DNA of 42,342 bases from Alphaproteobacteria bacterium. Its GTDB lineage: Bacteria; Pseudomonadota; Alphaproteobacteria; SHVZ01. The position numbers and the translations under genes are program-made. The stretch spans positions 1 to 42,342 of the forward strand of contig VGEH01000022.1 of assembly GCA_016869375.1 (NCBI GenBank). Direction: 5' to 3'. Each line of letters starts with the position of its first letter. Position 1 is the stretch's first letter. The notes under the pieces are model-generated. The model saw only the letters and a program-made list of their open reading frames with translations. It did no database searches and was not told the DNA's origin. Positions 1 to 7,591 of the stretch are shown here, one piece after another.

Positions 1-2
1 AC

Positions 3-131
3 GTCCGCGAGGCGGTCCGCGCCTTCATCGCCCGCTACAACGCCGAGTGGCTGGTCGAGAAGAACGGCTACCTCAGCCCCGCGGCCCTCCGCCGCCAGCA
101 CCAACTTGCCGCCATGCCCATGGCGGCCTAA
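3..131 (+). CDS. C-terminal fragment of an IS3-like transposase (integrase core), 5' end outside window
   Basis: The open frame runs in from the left edge and gives 42 residues before TAA. It contains FIARYNAEWLVEKNGYLSPA, the pattern seen at the end of the DDE integrase core of IS3-family (OrfB-type) transposases, where a Tyr-Asn-x-x-Trp-Leu stretch is followed by a Gly-Tyr-x-Ser-Pro turn. This part lies after the catalytic residues, so activity cannot be judged. The bases just after the stop (about 138-165, with the nested inverted repeats GAACC/GGTTC and GGGTG/CACCC) look like the terminal region of such an element, so the insertion probably ends near 165. The assignment to IS3 is from memory of family C-termini; another integrase-core family is possible. 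Confidence 0.6.
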   Translation, partial: VREAVRAFIARYNAEWLVEKNGYLSPAALRRQHQLAAMPMAA

Positions 132-518
132 CGTAACCATGTGTCCATGGAACCGGGTGCGGTTCACCCGCAAAAGATGTGGTGCCTGATTTTACGAAGA
201 CGGACGAGTTGCCCCCTAAGGAGGCGCTTCCTCCCGCCGAGCCGTCACTCCCTGGCAAGAAGCCACTGGCGGGGAAACCAGGAGAGAAGGCGAGGAAGGC
301 TACCAGGACACGCCCGGGTAAGCCGAAAGACCCCAGGTAAAGATCCGGGCAAGCCCAAGGGTGCCAGATCGCGCCCAAGGGGGTTCCGCTTAGCCCCGCG
401 GCTGCTGAGCCCTTTGAGCTAGTGGGGGCAAGTTTGGGGGCAACTTCCAGGTGGGCAGGGAGAAAATGCCCGTAGATTGGCCTCAACTTGGGCTTATTTG
501 AGCGGGTCATCGCCACCA
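132..518. other. Gene-poor junction with a decayed Lys/Pro-rich reading frame
   Basis: No convincing gene is visible. From 182 to 340 the plus strand reads without a stop as a Lys/Pro-rich tail (for example LPGKKPLAGKPGEKARKA) ending in TAA. A similar Pro-Gly-Lys pattern continues in another frame over about 325-370, as if a frameshift split a low-complexity basic C-terminus. There is no ribosome binding site or good start. At 425-446 the motif GGGGGCAA occurs twice in tandem. I read this as old flanking DNA damaged around the insertion element. The Lys/Pro tail could equally be chance in GC-rich sequence. Confidence 0.35.
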
Positions 519-541
519 GCCTTCGCGCACCGCGCGAAGGC
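519..541. terminator. Perfect 10-bp inverted repeat downstream of the aminotransferase
   Basis: GCCTTCGCGC and GCGCGAAGGC pair perfectly around a 3-base loop, giving a very stable hairpin about 35 bases past the stop of the minus-strand aminotransferase gene. No T-rich tract follows on the minus strand, so it is not a classical intrinsic terminator. A weaker hairpin (CCTCC at 553-557 with GGAGG at 566-570) lies between it and the gene end. Confidence 0.4.
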
Positions 542-573
542 GGGCCTTATGCCCTCCTCGGCTCGGGAGGCCC

Positions 574-1746
574 CTACAAGCTCGCCTTCAGTCGCTTCAC
601 CATCTCCGGCATCAGCTCCCTTGCCACATTGGCGAAGGCGAGCCTGAGATAGCCCTCCTGGCCGGGGCCGAACATGGCGCCGGGAACGCAGAGAAGGTTC
701 TGCTCGTCGGCGAGGCGCTTGGCCACCTCGCGCCCTGGCGCGGCGCCGAAGGGATGGCGGACATAGGCGAAATAGGCGCCGACGCTGACCAGCTCGTAGC
801 CGAGATCGTTGGCGCGGAAGGCTTCGCTGAGCGCCTCGGCGCGCTTGCGCATCGTCCGCGTGTTCTCGGAGACGAAGCCGTCGAGATGGCCGAGGCCGAA
901 CAGCGCCGCCTCCTGCCCCATACGCGGGGCGCAGATGGCGACGCAGTCCATCGCCTTGGCGATGCGCGTGATGAGATCGGGGTGCGCGATCACCGAGCCG
1001 ACGCGCCAGCCGGTCAGGCAATAGACCTTCGAGAAGCTGTAGAGATGGACGACGGTCTCCGCCCATTCCGGATCGCGGAAGAGATCGTGCGGGGCACCGT
1101 CCTTCGGCAGGAAGTCCTTGTAGGTCTCGTCCAGAACGAGGGCGAGGCCGTTGGTGCGGGCAAGCTCGTAGAAGCGCCGGATCGTCTCGGCCGGATAGAC
1201 CGCGCCAGTCGGGTTGTTCGGCGTCACCAGCACGATCGCGCGTGTCTTCGGGCCGATCAGCCTCCGCGCCTCCTCGGGGTCGGGCACGCCCTGCCGATCC
1301 GGTCGGAACGGCAGGTGAACGGCGCGGACGCCGAGCCCGTCCAGCCACATCTGATGATTGAAGTAGGCGGGCTGCGGCAGCAGCACCTCGTCGCCGGGCG
1401 CCGCCAGGATCTGCATGGCGAGGCAATAGGCCTGGTTGCAGCCGGCGGTGATGGCGACGTGCTCAGGCGCGATCGCCGCACCGTAGAAGGCGCTCATATG
1501 CTCGGCCAGCGCACGGCGGAGCGGCGGCAGACCCTCGATCTCCGTGTAGCGATACGAGCCGCCATCGGCGCTCAGGCGGCCGAGATGATCGGTCAGCAGC
1601 GTCGGCGGCGGATAGCCCGGCACTGCCTGCGCGACATCGATCAGCGGCTTCTCGGCGGGGAAGCTGCGGCCGGCGATCCAGGCGCGCGTCTCGGCGATCG
1701 CCGGCGCGGCGACGTGCTCCCAGGCCGGGTTGGTCGGATAGCGCAT
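574..1746 (-). CDS. PLP-dependent class I/II aminotransferase
   Basis: A 390-residue fold-type I aminotransferase that would swap an amino group between an amino acid and a 2-oxo acid in the cytoplasm. Landmarks are the TPNNPTG motif, which binds the substrate carboxylate and PLP region, an Asp-Glu-Thr-Tyr after the central strand, and the Schiff-base lysine in YSFSKVYCLTGWRVG (K240). The length is normal for the aspartate aminotransferase/kynurenine-oxoglutarate aminotransferase group; the substrate cannot be read from sequence. I chose the ATG giving MRYPTNPAWEH because longer upstream reading runs through the dioxygenase gene, which ends 5 bp upstream. It is the last gene of a minus-strand run with the PHYHD1-like dioxygenase and the aldehyde dehydrogenase, so the three may act on one amino or oxo acid. 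Confidence 0.85.
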   Translation of the reverse strand: MRYPTNPAWEHVAAPAIAETRAWIAGRSFPAEKPLIDVAQAVPGYPPPTLLTDHLGRLSADGGSYRYTEIEGLPPLRRALAEHMSAFYGAAIAPEHVAITAGCNQAYCLAMQILAAPGDEVLLPQPAYFNHQMWLDGLGVRAVHLPFRPDRQGVPDPEEARRLIGPKTRAIVLVTPNNPTGAVYPAETIRRFYELARTNGLALVLDETYKDFLPKDGAPHDLFRDPEWAETVVHLYSFSKVYCLTGWRVGSVIAHPDLITRIAKAMDCVAICAPRMGQEAALFGLGHLDGFVSENTRTMRKRAEALSEAFRANDLGYELVSVGAYFAYVRHPFGAAPGREVAKRLADEQNLLCVPGAMFGPGQEGYLRLAFANVARELMPEMVKRLKASL

Positions 1747-1751
1747 CGGCG

Positions 1752-2588
1752 TCAGAACCCTCGCAGCGGCATGTGCGGCCCGCGGCGGAGCCAGTTGTCG
1801 TCCGGGTAGCGCGCGCTTCCATCGATGACGTGAAGCGAATAGGCGACCCGCGACTTCAGCGAGCGGTTGGCGGCGCTCCAATGCGGCAGAAGCCCGTGCA
1901 GGAGGACGAGCGTGCCCTTCGGCGCCTCGAGCGGCACATAGCCTTCGGGCGGCATCGGCAGCGGCTCGCGGTCGATCTCGTCGAAGGTCACGCCGCCGCC
2001 CGAACGCCTGAAGCGGCGCTTGAGGCCGAGGCGATGGCCGCCGGGCAGCGCCCACATGCAGCCATTCTCCAGCGTCGCATCCTCGAGCGCGAACCAGAAG
2101 CCGTGCACGGTGATCGGATCGGTGTAGAGGAAGGTCGCGTCCTGATGCGCGCCGACCTCGCCGCCGATGCCGGGCGGCTTCAGGATCACCATCGACTGCA
2201 GCAGCCGCGCATCGTCGAGGCCGATCTCGGAGGATATGGCCTTCAGGCGCGGATCGCGCGAGAAGGCCGCGTAGTCCGGGTCGAGGTCGTGCAGCGCGTG
2301 GCCGATCTTGTTGATCGCCTGGCGCTTCGGCACCTGCAGACGTCCGTCGCGGTCGAGCGCTTCCGCCTCGAAGAAGAAGCGGATCGTGTCGCCCGATCCC
2401 AGGAAGTAGTCGTCGGTGGTGCGTGTCTGCTCGTCGGTGGTGAAGACCGACACCGTCGAGGTATCGAAGCCGTCGATGAGCGCGTAGCCGCGTGCGACCA
2501 GACGGTCGCACGCGGCTGGATCGGCGAAGCCTTCGACCACGAGGAAGCCGTCGCGGCGATAGGCCTCGCGCTGCGCCTCGCTCAGCAC
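1752..2588 (-). CDS. Phytanoyl-CoA dioxygenase (PhyH) family protein resembling animal PHYHD1
   Basis: A 278-residue Fe(II)/2-oxoglutarate-dependent dioxygenase. The iron-binding HxD is H148 and D150 in GAHQDATFLYTDP, and the distal His is expected in LLHGLLPHWSA. From memory, several blocks read almost like human PHYHD1: DYFLGSGDTIRFFFE, INKIGHALH, HQDATFLYT and LEDATLENGCMW. That makes it closer to PHYHD1 than to ectoine hydroxylase or classical PhyH. The start is probably the GTG at 2588, 4 bp after the aldehyde dehydrogenase stop. Longer reading to the next upstream ATG would run back into that gene. The gap to the aminotransferase is 5 bp, so the three genes look like one operon. The substrate is unknown, as for PHYHD1 itself. 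Confidence 0.85.
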   Translation of the reverse strand: MLSEAQREAYRRDGFLVVEGFADPAACDRLVARGYALIDGFDTSTVSVFTTDEQTRTTDDYFLGSGDTIRFFFEAEALDRDGRLQVPKRQAINKIGHALHDLDPDYAAFSRDPRLKAISSEIGLDDARLLQSMVILKPPGIGGEVGAHQDATFLYTDPITVHGFWFALEDATLENGCMWALPGGHRLGLKRRFRRSGGGVTFDEIDREPLPMPPEGYVPLEAPKGTLVLLHGLLPHWSAANRSLKSRVAYSLHVIDGSARYPDDNWLRRGPHMPLRGF

Positions 2589-2592
2589 GGGG

Positions 2593-4029
2593 CTACGCGG
2601 TCGTATAGGCGGTCTTGACCGTGGTGTAGAACTCGGCGGCGTAGCGGCCCTGCTCGCGCGGGCCGTAGCTCGAGCCCTTCCGGCCGCCGAACGGCACGTG
2701 ATAGTCGACGCCCGCGGTCGGCAGGTTGACCATGACCATGCCCGCCTGCGAGGCACGCTTGAAGTCGTTCGCGTGCTTCAGCGAGGTCGTGCAGATGCCG
2801 GCCGAGAGGCCGAACTCGGTGTCGTTGGCGACGGACAGCGCCTCGTCGTAGCCCTTCACCCGGATCACGTTGGCGACAGGCCCGAAGACCTCCTCGCGGC
2901 TGATCCGCATCTGGTTCGAGGTCTCGGTGAACAGCGCCGGCGAGAGATAGAATCCCTCGGTCTCGCGGTTGAGGCGCTCGCCGCCGAAAGCGAGCTTGGC
3001 CCCTTCCTTCTTGGCGATGTCGATATAGCTGATGTCCTGGTCGAGCTGGCTCTGGTCCACCACCGGTCCGATCTGCGTCTCGGGCTTCAGCGCGTCGCCG
3101 ATCTTCAGCGCCTTCAGGCTGTCGACCATCGCGCCGACGAACTTGTCGTGGATGCCCTCGGTGACGATCAGGCGCGAACTCGCCGTGCAGCGCTGGCCGG
3201 TCGAGTAATAGGCGCCCTGCACCGCGCAATTGACCGCGACCTTGAGGTCGGCGTCGTCGAGCACGACCAGCGGGTTCTTGCCGCCCATCTCGAGCTGCAC
3301 CTTGGCCATGCGCTCGACCGCTGAGCGCGCGACGTTGCGGCCAGTCGGCACCGAGCCGGTGAAGCTGATGCCGGCAACGCGCTTGTCGGCGAGGATCGCG
3401 GCGCCGACTTCCGAGCCGCGTCCCATCACCAGGTTGAACACGCCCTTGGGCAATCCGGCGCGGCTGATGATCTCGGCCAGCGCCCAGGCCGAGCCCGGAA
3501 CCAGATCGGCCGGCTTGAAGACGACGCAATTGCCGTAGGCGAGGGCAGGGGCGATCTTCCAGGCCGGGATCGCGATCGGGAAGTTCCACGGGGTGATCAG
3601 GCCGATGACGCCGATCGGTTCGCGCGTGACCTCGACATCGACATTGGGGCGCACCGAGGCGAGCTTCTCGCCGGCCTGGCGCAGCACCTCGCCGGCGAAG
3701 AACTTGAAGATGTTGCCGGCGCGGTTGGCCTCGCCGATGCCTTCGGGCTTGGTCTTGCCTTCCTCGCGCGAGAGCAGGGTTCCTAGCTCTTCCTGGCGAG
3801 CCAGGATCTCGCTCCCGATCTTGTCCAGGATATCGGCGCGGCCCTGCAGGCCGAAACGTGCCCAGGCGGGGAAGGCGTCATGCGCGGCGGCGATCGCCTG
3901 CTTCGCCTGCTCGGCATCGGCGCGGGTGTACTCGCCGATCACGTCGGCCAGGTTGGACGGGTTGATATTGCGAGCGGCATTCTTGCCCTCGACCCACTCG
4001 CCCGCGATCAGATTGCGATGAACGGCCAT
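2593..4029 (-). CDS. NAD(P)-dependent aldehyde dehydrogenase (2-oxoglutarate-semialdehyde dehydrogenase-like)
   Basis: A 478-residue ALDH-superfamily enzyme oxidising an aldehyde to a carboxylate. The catalytic set is present: PWNFP in the cofactor site, general base E247 in LEMGGKNP, and nucleophile C281 in GQRCTASSR. The stretch with FFAGEVLRQAGEKL followed by VRPNVDVEVTREPIGVIG is typical of 2,5-dioxopentanoate (alpha-ketoglutaric semialdehyde) and related semialdehyde dehydrogenases, so a semialdehyde substrate is likely but not certain. ATG at 4029 fits the family N-terminus. The gene is followed closely by the PHYHD1-like dioxygenase. It is preceded, 69 bp away, by the DegP-like protease, which may or may not share its transcript. 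Confidence 0.9.
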   Translation of the reverse strand: MAVHRNLIAGEWVEGKNAARNINPSNLADVIGEYTRADAEQAKQAIAAAHDAFPAWARFGLQGRADILDKIGSEILARQEELGTLLSREEGKTKPEGIGEANRAGNIFKFFAGEVLRQAGEKLASVRPNVDVEVTREPIGVIGLITPWNFPIAIPAWKIAPALAYGNCVVFKPADLVPGSAWALAEIISRAGLPKGVFNLVMGRGSEVGAAILADKRVAGISFTGSVPTGRNVARSAVERMAKVQLEMGGKNPLVVLDDADLKVAVNCAVQGAYYSTGQRCTASSRLIVTEGIHDKFVGAMVDSLKALKIGDALKPETQIGPVVDQSQLDQDISYIDIAKKEGAKLAFGGERLNRETEGFYLSPALFTETSNQMRISREEVFGPVANVIRVKGYDEALSVANDTEFGLSAGICTTSLKHANDFKRASQAGMVMVNLPTAGVDYHVPFGGRKGSSYGPREQGRYAAEFYTTVKTAYTTA

Positions 4030-4098
4030 GACGCGCCCCTTGGAATATGCCTGGAAGGATGGCGATTGGCGCCTCGCCGGCCGGGCTTGTCAAGGCGC

Positions 4099-5187
4099 CT
4101 ACGAAATGTCCGAGACGGTGACCCGGACGTCGCGCTCTGCGCCGTTGCGGCGGACGCGGAGCGTGACCGAATTGCCGATCCCGACCTGCTCAAGTGCCTT
4201 GGCGAAGGCCGCCGCCGTGCGGATCGGCCGGCCGTCGACGGCGACGATGACGTCGCCGAGGGTGGCGTTGCGGTCGATGCCGATCAGCCCGGCCTGCTCG
4301 GCGGCGCTGCCCCTGACCACGCCGTAGACCACGAGGCCTTCGGCGCCGAGGCGGGCCGCCACTTCTTCCGGAACCGTCTGGATGCCGATGCCGGGGCGCG
4401 GCACGCGCCCATTCCGGATCAGCTGCGGCACGACGCGGTTGACGATGTCGACCGGCACGGCGAAGCCGATCCCGGCCGAGGCCCCTGACTCCGACAGGAT
4501 CGCCGTGTTGACGCCGATCAGGCGACCGGCGGAATCCAGGAGCGGCCCGCCGGAATTGCCCGGATTGATCGCCGCGTCGGTCTGAATGACGCCAGCGATC
4601 TCGCGGCCGCTGCTGGTCGGCAGCGTGCGGTCGAGCGCGCTGACGATGCCGGTGGTGAGCGTCTGCTGCAGGCCGAAGGGATTGCCGATGGCGAAGACCG
4701 CCTGACCGATCTTGAGGTCGGCCGAGGTGCCGATGGGGATCGGCGGCAGGCGGTCAGCCGCTTCGGAGACACGCAGCACGGCGAGATCGTGATCCGGCGA
4801 TACGCCGATGACGCGCGCGGCTATCGGATCGCCCGAGCGGAAACGGATCTGGACCGTGTCGGCACGTTCGACGACGTGGAAATTGGTGACGATGTGTCCG
4901 GCCTGGTCCCAGACGAAGCCGGAGCCCGCACCGCGACTCGGCGAACCGCCTTGGGCGCCGAGCTGCGGGCGCCCCTGGCTCTGCGTGAAGATGAAGACGA
5001 CCGACGGTGAGCTCCGGTTGAACAGCTCGATCGCCGTCGTCTCGAACTGGGCGAGCTCGCCGCGGGGCGCCACCGGACGCGGCTCGACGGCAACCAGCAC
5101 GAGGTCGGTGTAGAGGCGGTGGCCGATCCAGAGCGTGGCGGCAAGCAGCGCCCAGACGACCGCGAACCGCCAGAAACTGTCGCGCAT
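4099..5187 (-). CDS. DegP/HtrA-like trypsin-type serine protease with one PDZ domain, membrane anchored
   Basis: A 362-residue envelope protease. A single hydrophobic segment near residues 5-28 (FAVVWALLAATLWIGHRLY) should anchor it in the inner membrane with the protease in the periplasm. The catalytic triad is H104 (NFHVVE), D134 (PDHDLAVL) and S212 (GNSGGPLL). One PDZ domain occupies about residues 260-360, so it resembles DegS/HtrA-like single-PDZ proteins rather than two-PDZ DegP. I chose the ATG at 5187 over one 15 codons upstream because GGAGAG lies about 8 bases before it and the membrane segment then starts at once. It is divergent from the kinase gene at 5322. Confidence 0.85.
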   Translation of the reverse strand: MRDSFWRFAVVWALLAATLWIGHRLYTDLVLVAVEPRPVAPRGELAQFETTAIELFNRSSPSVVFIFTQSQGRPQLGAQGGSPSRGAGSGFVWDQAGHIVTNFHVVERADTVQIRFRSGDPIAARVIGVSPDHDLAVLRVSEAADRLPPIPIGTSADLKIGQAVFAIGNPFGLQQTLTTGIVSALDRTLPTSSGREIAGVIQTDAAINPGNSGGPLLDSAGRLIGVNTAILSESGASAGIGFAVPVDIVNRVVPQLIRNGRVPRPGIGIQTVPEEVAARLGAEGLVVYGVVRGSAAEQAGLIGIDRNATLGDVIVAVDGRPIRTAAAFAKALEQVGIGNSVTLRVRRNGAERDVRVTVSDIS

Positions 5188-5321
5188 CAGGACAAGCTCT
5201 CCAACGTCCAGCCTCCCGGCCGCGACGTCCACATTGAAAGAGGTTAGTCGGGCGATATCAAGGCTTTCGTCGATGTCACTTGTGTCTGGAAGGGGCTCAA
5301 GTCAACCCGTAGCCTCGCACT

Positions 5322-6320
5322 ATGTCCGATGCGGAAACCCTCTATGCCGACCTGGCGGGCCTCGGCCTGATCCGCGCCGGTGAGCGACCGCCGGCGACGC
5401 CCCTCACCGGCGGCGTCTCCTCCGACATCTGGAAGGTGGAACTCCCGACGGGACCGATCGCGGTCAAGCGGGCGCTGGCCAAGCTCAAGGTCGCGCAGGA
5501 CTGGCGGGCGCCGGTCGGCCGCTCCCGCTACGAGATCCGCTGGTTCCGCACCGTGGCGCGTTTTCTTCCCGAGGCCGTGCCGCGGATCGTCGCCGCGGAC
5601 GAGGGGGCCGGCGTCTTCGCGATGGACTATCTCGATCCGGAGCGCCATCCGCTCTGGAAGCGCCAGCTGCTCGACGGCAAGGTCGTGGTCGCGACGGCCG
5701 AGGCGGTCGGCGACCGGTTGGCGCGCATCCATTCGGAGACGGCGCGTGACAAGTCGATCGCCGCTCAATTCCCCACGGACGCGATCTTCCACGACATCCG
5801 CCTGTCGCCCTATCTCGAAGCGGCTGCGACCAGACATCCCGACCGCGCCGAAGCGCTCGCGCGTATCGTCTCCACCACGGCGACGACGAAGCGCACGCTG
5901 GTCCATGGCGACGTCAGCCCCAAGAACATCCTGGTAGGCTCCGGCGGTCCCATCTTCCTCGACGCCGAATGCGCCTGGTTCGGCGATCCTGCCTTCGATC
6001 TCGGCTTCTGCCTCAACCATCTGCTGCTGAAATGCCTCGTGCGTCCGGAAGCCCGCACGGCGCTGTTCGCCTCGTTCGACGCGATGAGCCGGCGCTATCT
6101 CGGCGGCGTGGACTGGGAACCGGCGGCGAACATCGAGGCAAGAGTCGCGACCTTGCTGCCCGGTCTTCTCCTCGCGCGTGTCGACGGCAAGTCGCCGGTC
6201 GAGTACGTGACGGCGGCGGATGACAAGGAGCGTATCCGCCGCGCTGCGCGCCATCTGCTGGGCCAGCCGGTCGCACGTCTCGCCCTCGTCGCCGAACGCT
6301 GGAAACAGGAACTCACATGA
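5322..6320 (+). CDS. APH-fold phosphotransferase (small-molecule kinase) coupled to an enolase paralogue
   Basis: A 332-residue protein of the aminoglycoside phosphotransferase/choline kinase superfamily, which phosphorylates a hydroxyl on a small molecule with ATP. Visible landmarks are the N-lobe Lys in IAVKRALAKL, the catalytic loop LVHGDVSPKNIL with Asp and Asn, and the metal-binding FLDAECAWFGDPAFDLG. The family spans antibiotic resistance enzymes, methylthioribose kinase, homoserine kinase II and hydroxylysine kinase, so fold alone does not give the substrate. Its stop overlaps the enolase-like start (ATGA), which implies tight translational coupling. The likely reading is that it makes the phosphorylated substrate used by that lyase. 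A 134-bp divergent intergenic region separates it from the protease and must hold its promoter. Confidence 0.8.
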   Translation: MSDAETLYADLAGLGLIRAGERPPATPLTGGVSSDIWKVELPTGPIAVKRALAKLKVAQDWRAPVGRSRYEIRWFRTVARFLPEAVPRIVAADEGAGVFAMDYLDPERHPLWKRQLLDGKVVVATAEAVGDRLARIHSETARDKSIAAQFPTDAIFHDIRLSPYLEAAATRHPDRAEALARIVSTTATTKRTLVHGDVSPKNILVGSGGPIFLDAECAWFGDPAFDLGFCLNHLLLKCLVRPEARTALFASFDAMSRRYLGGVDWEPAANIEARVATLLPGLLLARVDGKSPVEYVTAADDKERIRRAARHLLGQPVARLALVAERWKQELT

Positions 6321-7591
6321 CCTCCACCCGGATCGCTCATGTTCACGGCCGGCGGATCTGGGATTCGCGCGGGCGGCCCACGGTCGAAGCCGAGGTGCGC
6401 CTTGAAGGCGGTGCCGTCGGGCGCGCCATCGCGCCCGCCGGAGCCTCGACCGGCTCGGGCGAGGCCGTCGATCTCCGCGACGGAGGCAAGCGTGTCGGCG
6501 GCTACGACGTGGCACGCGCCGTCGCGCATGTCTCCGGCGAGATCGCGGCGACCATCAAAGGTCTCGAGGCAACGGACCAGGCCGGGATCGACGCGCGTCT
6601 GATCGAGCGCGACGGCTCTTCGAACAAGGGGCGCCTCGGCGGCAATGCGCTGATCGCCACCTCGATGGCGGTTGCGCACGCGGCGGCTGCGGCGGCCAAT
6701 CTGCCGCTCTGGAAATATCTCGGCGGTGCCGGACCGTTGCCCCTGCCGGAGATTCAGATCTTCGGCGGCGGCGCGCATGCCGGGCGTCGCGTCGATCTGC
6801 AGGACTTCATGGTCATCGCCATTGGCGCGACCGAGTTCGCCCAGGCGCTCGACTGGACGGCCGAGGTCTATCTCGCCGCCGGCAAGCTGATGAAGGATGC
6901 CGGCAAGCTCGCCGGTGTCGCCGACGAGGGCGGCTTCTGGCCAGTCTTCGATTCCAACGAGGAGGCGATCGAGACTCTGGTCCGGGCCATCGAGAAGGCC
7001 GGCTTCACGCCTGGAGTCGAGATCGGCATCGCGCTCGACATCGCCGCCAGCGATTTCGGACGCGGCGGCCGCTACAAGCTGGCGAAGGACGGACGCGAGC
7101 TCGACTCCGACGGCATTTCCGAGATGCTGCTCGGTTGGCTCAAGCGCTACCCGATCGTCTCGATCGAGGATCCGCTGGCCGAGGACGATCCCGAGGCGTT
7201 CGCGCGCTTCACCAAGGCCGCGGGCAGGAAGGTGCAGGTCGTCGGCGACGATTTCATCGTGACCAATGCGAAGCGCATCGCCGAGGCGGCGAAGATCGGT
7301 GCCTGCAACACCGCGCTGATCAAGCCGAACCAGGCCGGTACGCTGACCGAGACCCTGGCGGCGCTGAAGGAGGCGAGGCGGGTCGGCTACGGCGCCATCG
7401 TCTCGGCGCGCTCCGGCGAGACCGAGGACGTGACCATCGTCCATCTCGCCGTCGGCTGGGGCGCACCGCAGCTCAAGGTCGGTTCCTTCACGCGCTCTGA
7501 GCGCATGGCCAAATGGAACGAGGGGCTCCGCCTCGGCGAGGCGATCGGCGGGCGCATCCCGCCCGCCAACGCGTTCGCCTGGGGCCGCTAG
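6317..7591 (+). CDS. Enolase-superfamily paralogue with altered active site
   Basis: A 424-residue protein with the full enolase fold: DSRGRPTVE, GASTG, GGGAHA, ADEGGF, the metal ligands in LDIAASDF, IEDPLAEDD and GDDFIVTN, and SGETED. In yeast numbering the metal ligands, E211 (here E204), K345 (K336) and K396 (K387) are kept. However, E168 is Asp (D163, in LQDFMV where enolase has QEFM) and H373 is Ala (A364, in VSARSGETED where enolase has SHRSGETED). The PSGAST loop also reads PAGAST. H373 and E168 are near invariant in housekeeping enolase, so this is unlikely to be the glycolytic enzyme. Coupling to a private kinase suggests a dehydratase acting on another phosphorylated acid. Confidence 0.85.
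   Translation: MTSTRIAHVHGRRIWDSRGRPTVEAEVRLEGGAVGRAIAPAGASTGSGEAVDLRDGGKRVGGYDVARAVAHVSGEIAATIKGLEATDQAGIDARLIERDGSSNKGRLGGNALIATSMAVAHAAAAAANLPLWKYLGGAGPLPLPEIQIFGGGAHAGRRVDLQDFMVIAIGATEFAQALDWTAEVYLAAGKLMKDAGKLAGVADEGGFWPVFDSNEEAIETLVRAIEKAGFTPGVEIGIALDIAASDFGRGGRYKLAKDGRELDSDGISEMLLGWLKRYPIVSIEDPLAEDDPEAFARFTKAAGRKVQVVGDDFIVTNAKRIAEAAKIGACNTALIKPNQAGTLTETLAALKEARRVGYGAIVSARSGETEDVTIVHLAVGWGAPQLKVGSFTRSERMAKWNEGLRLGEAIGGRIPPANAFAWGR

Noticed and set aside
73..516. 147-codon minus-strand open frame near the left edge
   Set aside because: Composition is low-complexity Gly/Ser/Pro with no recognisable domain, and it overlaps the transposase tail on the other strand.
574..2511. A 645-codon open frame covering the aminotransferase and most of the dioxygenase gene on the minus strand
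   Set aside because: Only the last 390 codons look like a protein family; the upstream part is a GC-rich out-of-frame reading of the dioxygenase gene.
6317..7591. Housekeeping enolase (eno)
   Set aside because: The loss of the H373 and E168 equivalents and the kinase coupling argue against the glycolytic enzyme, although the overall fold is the same.
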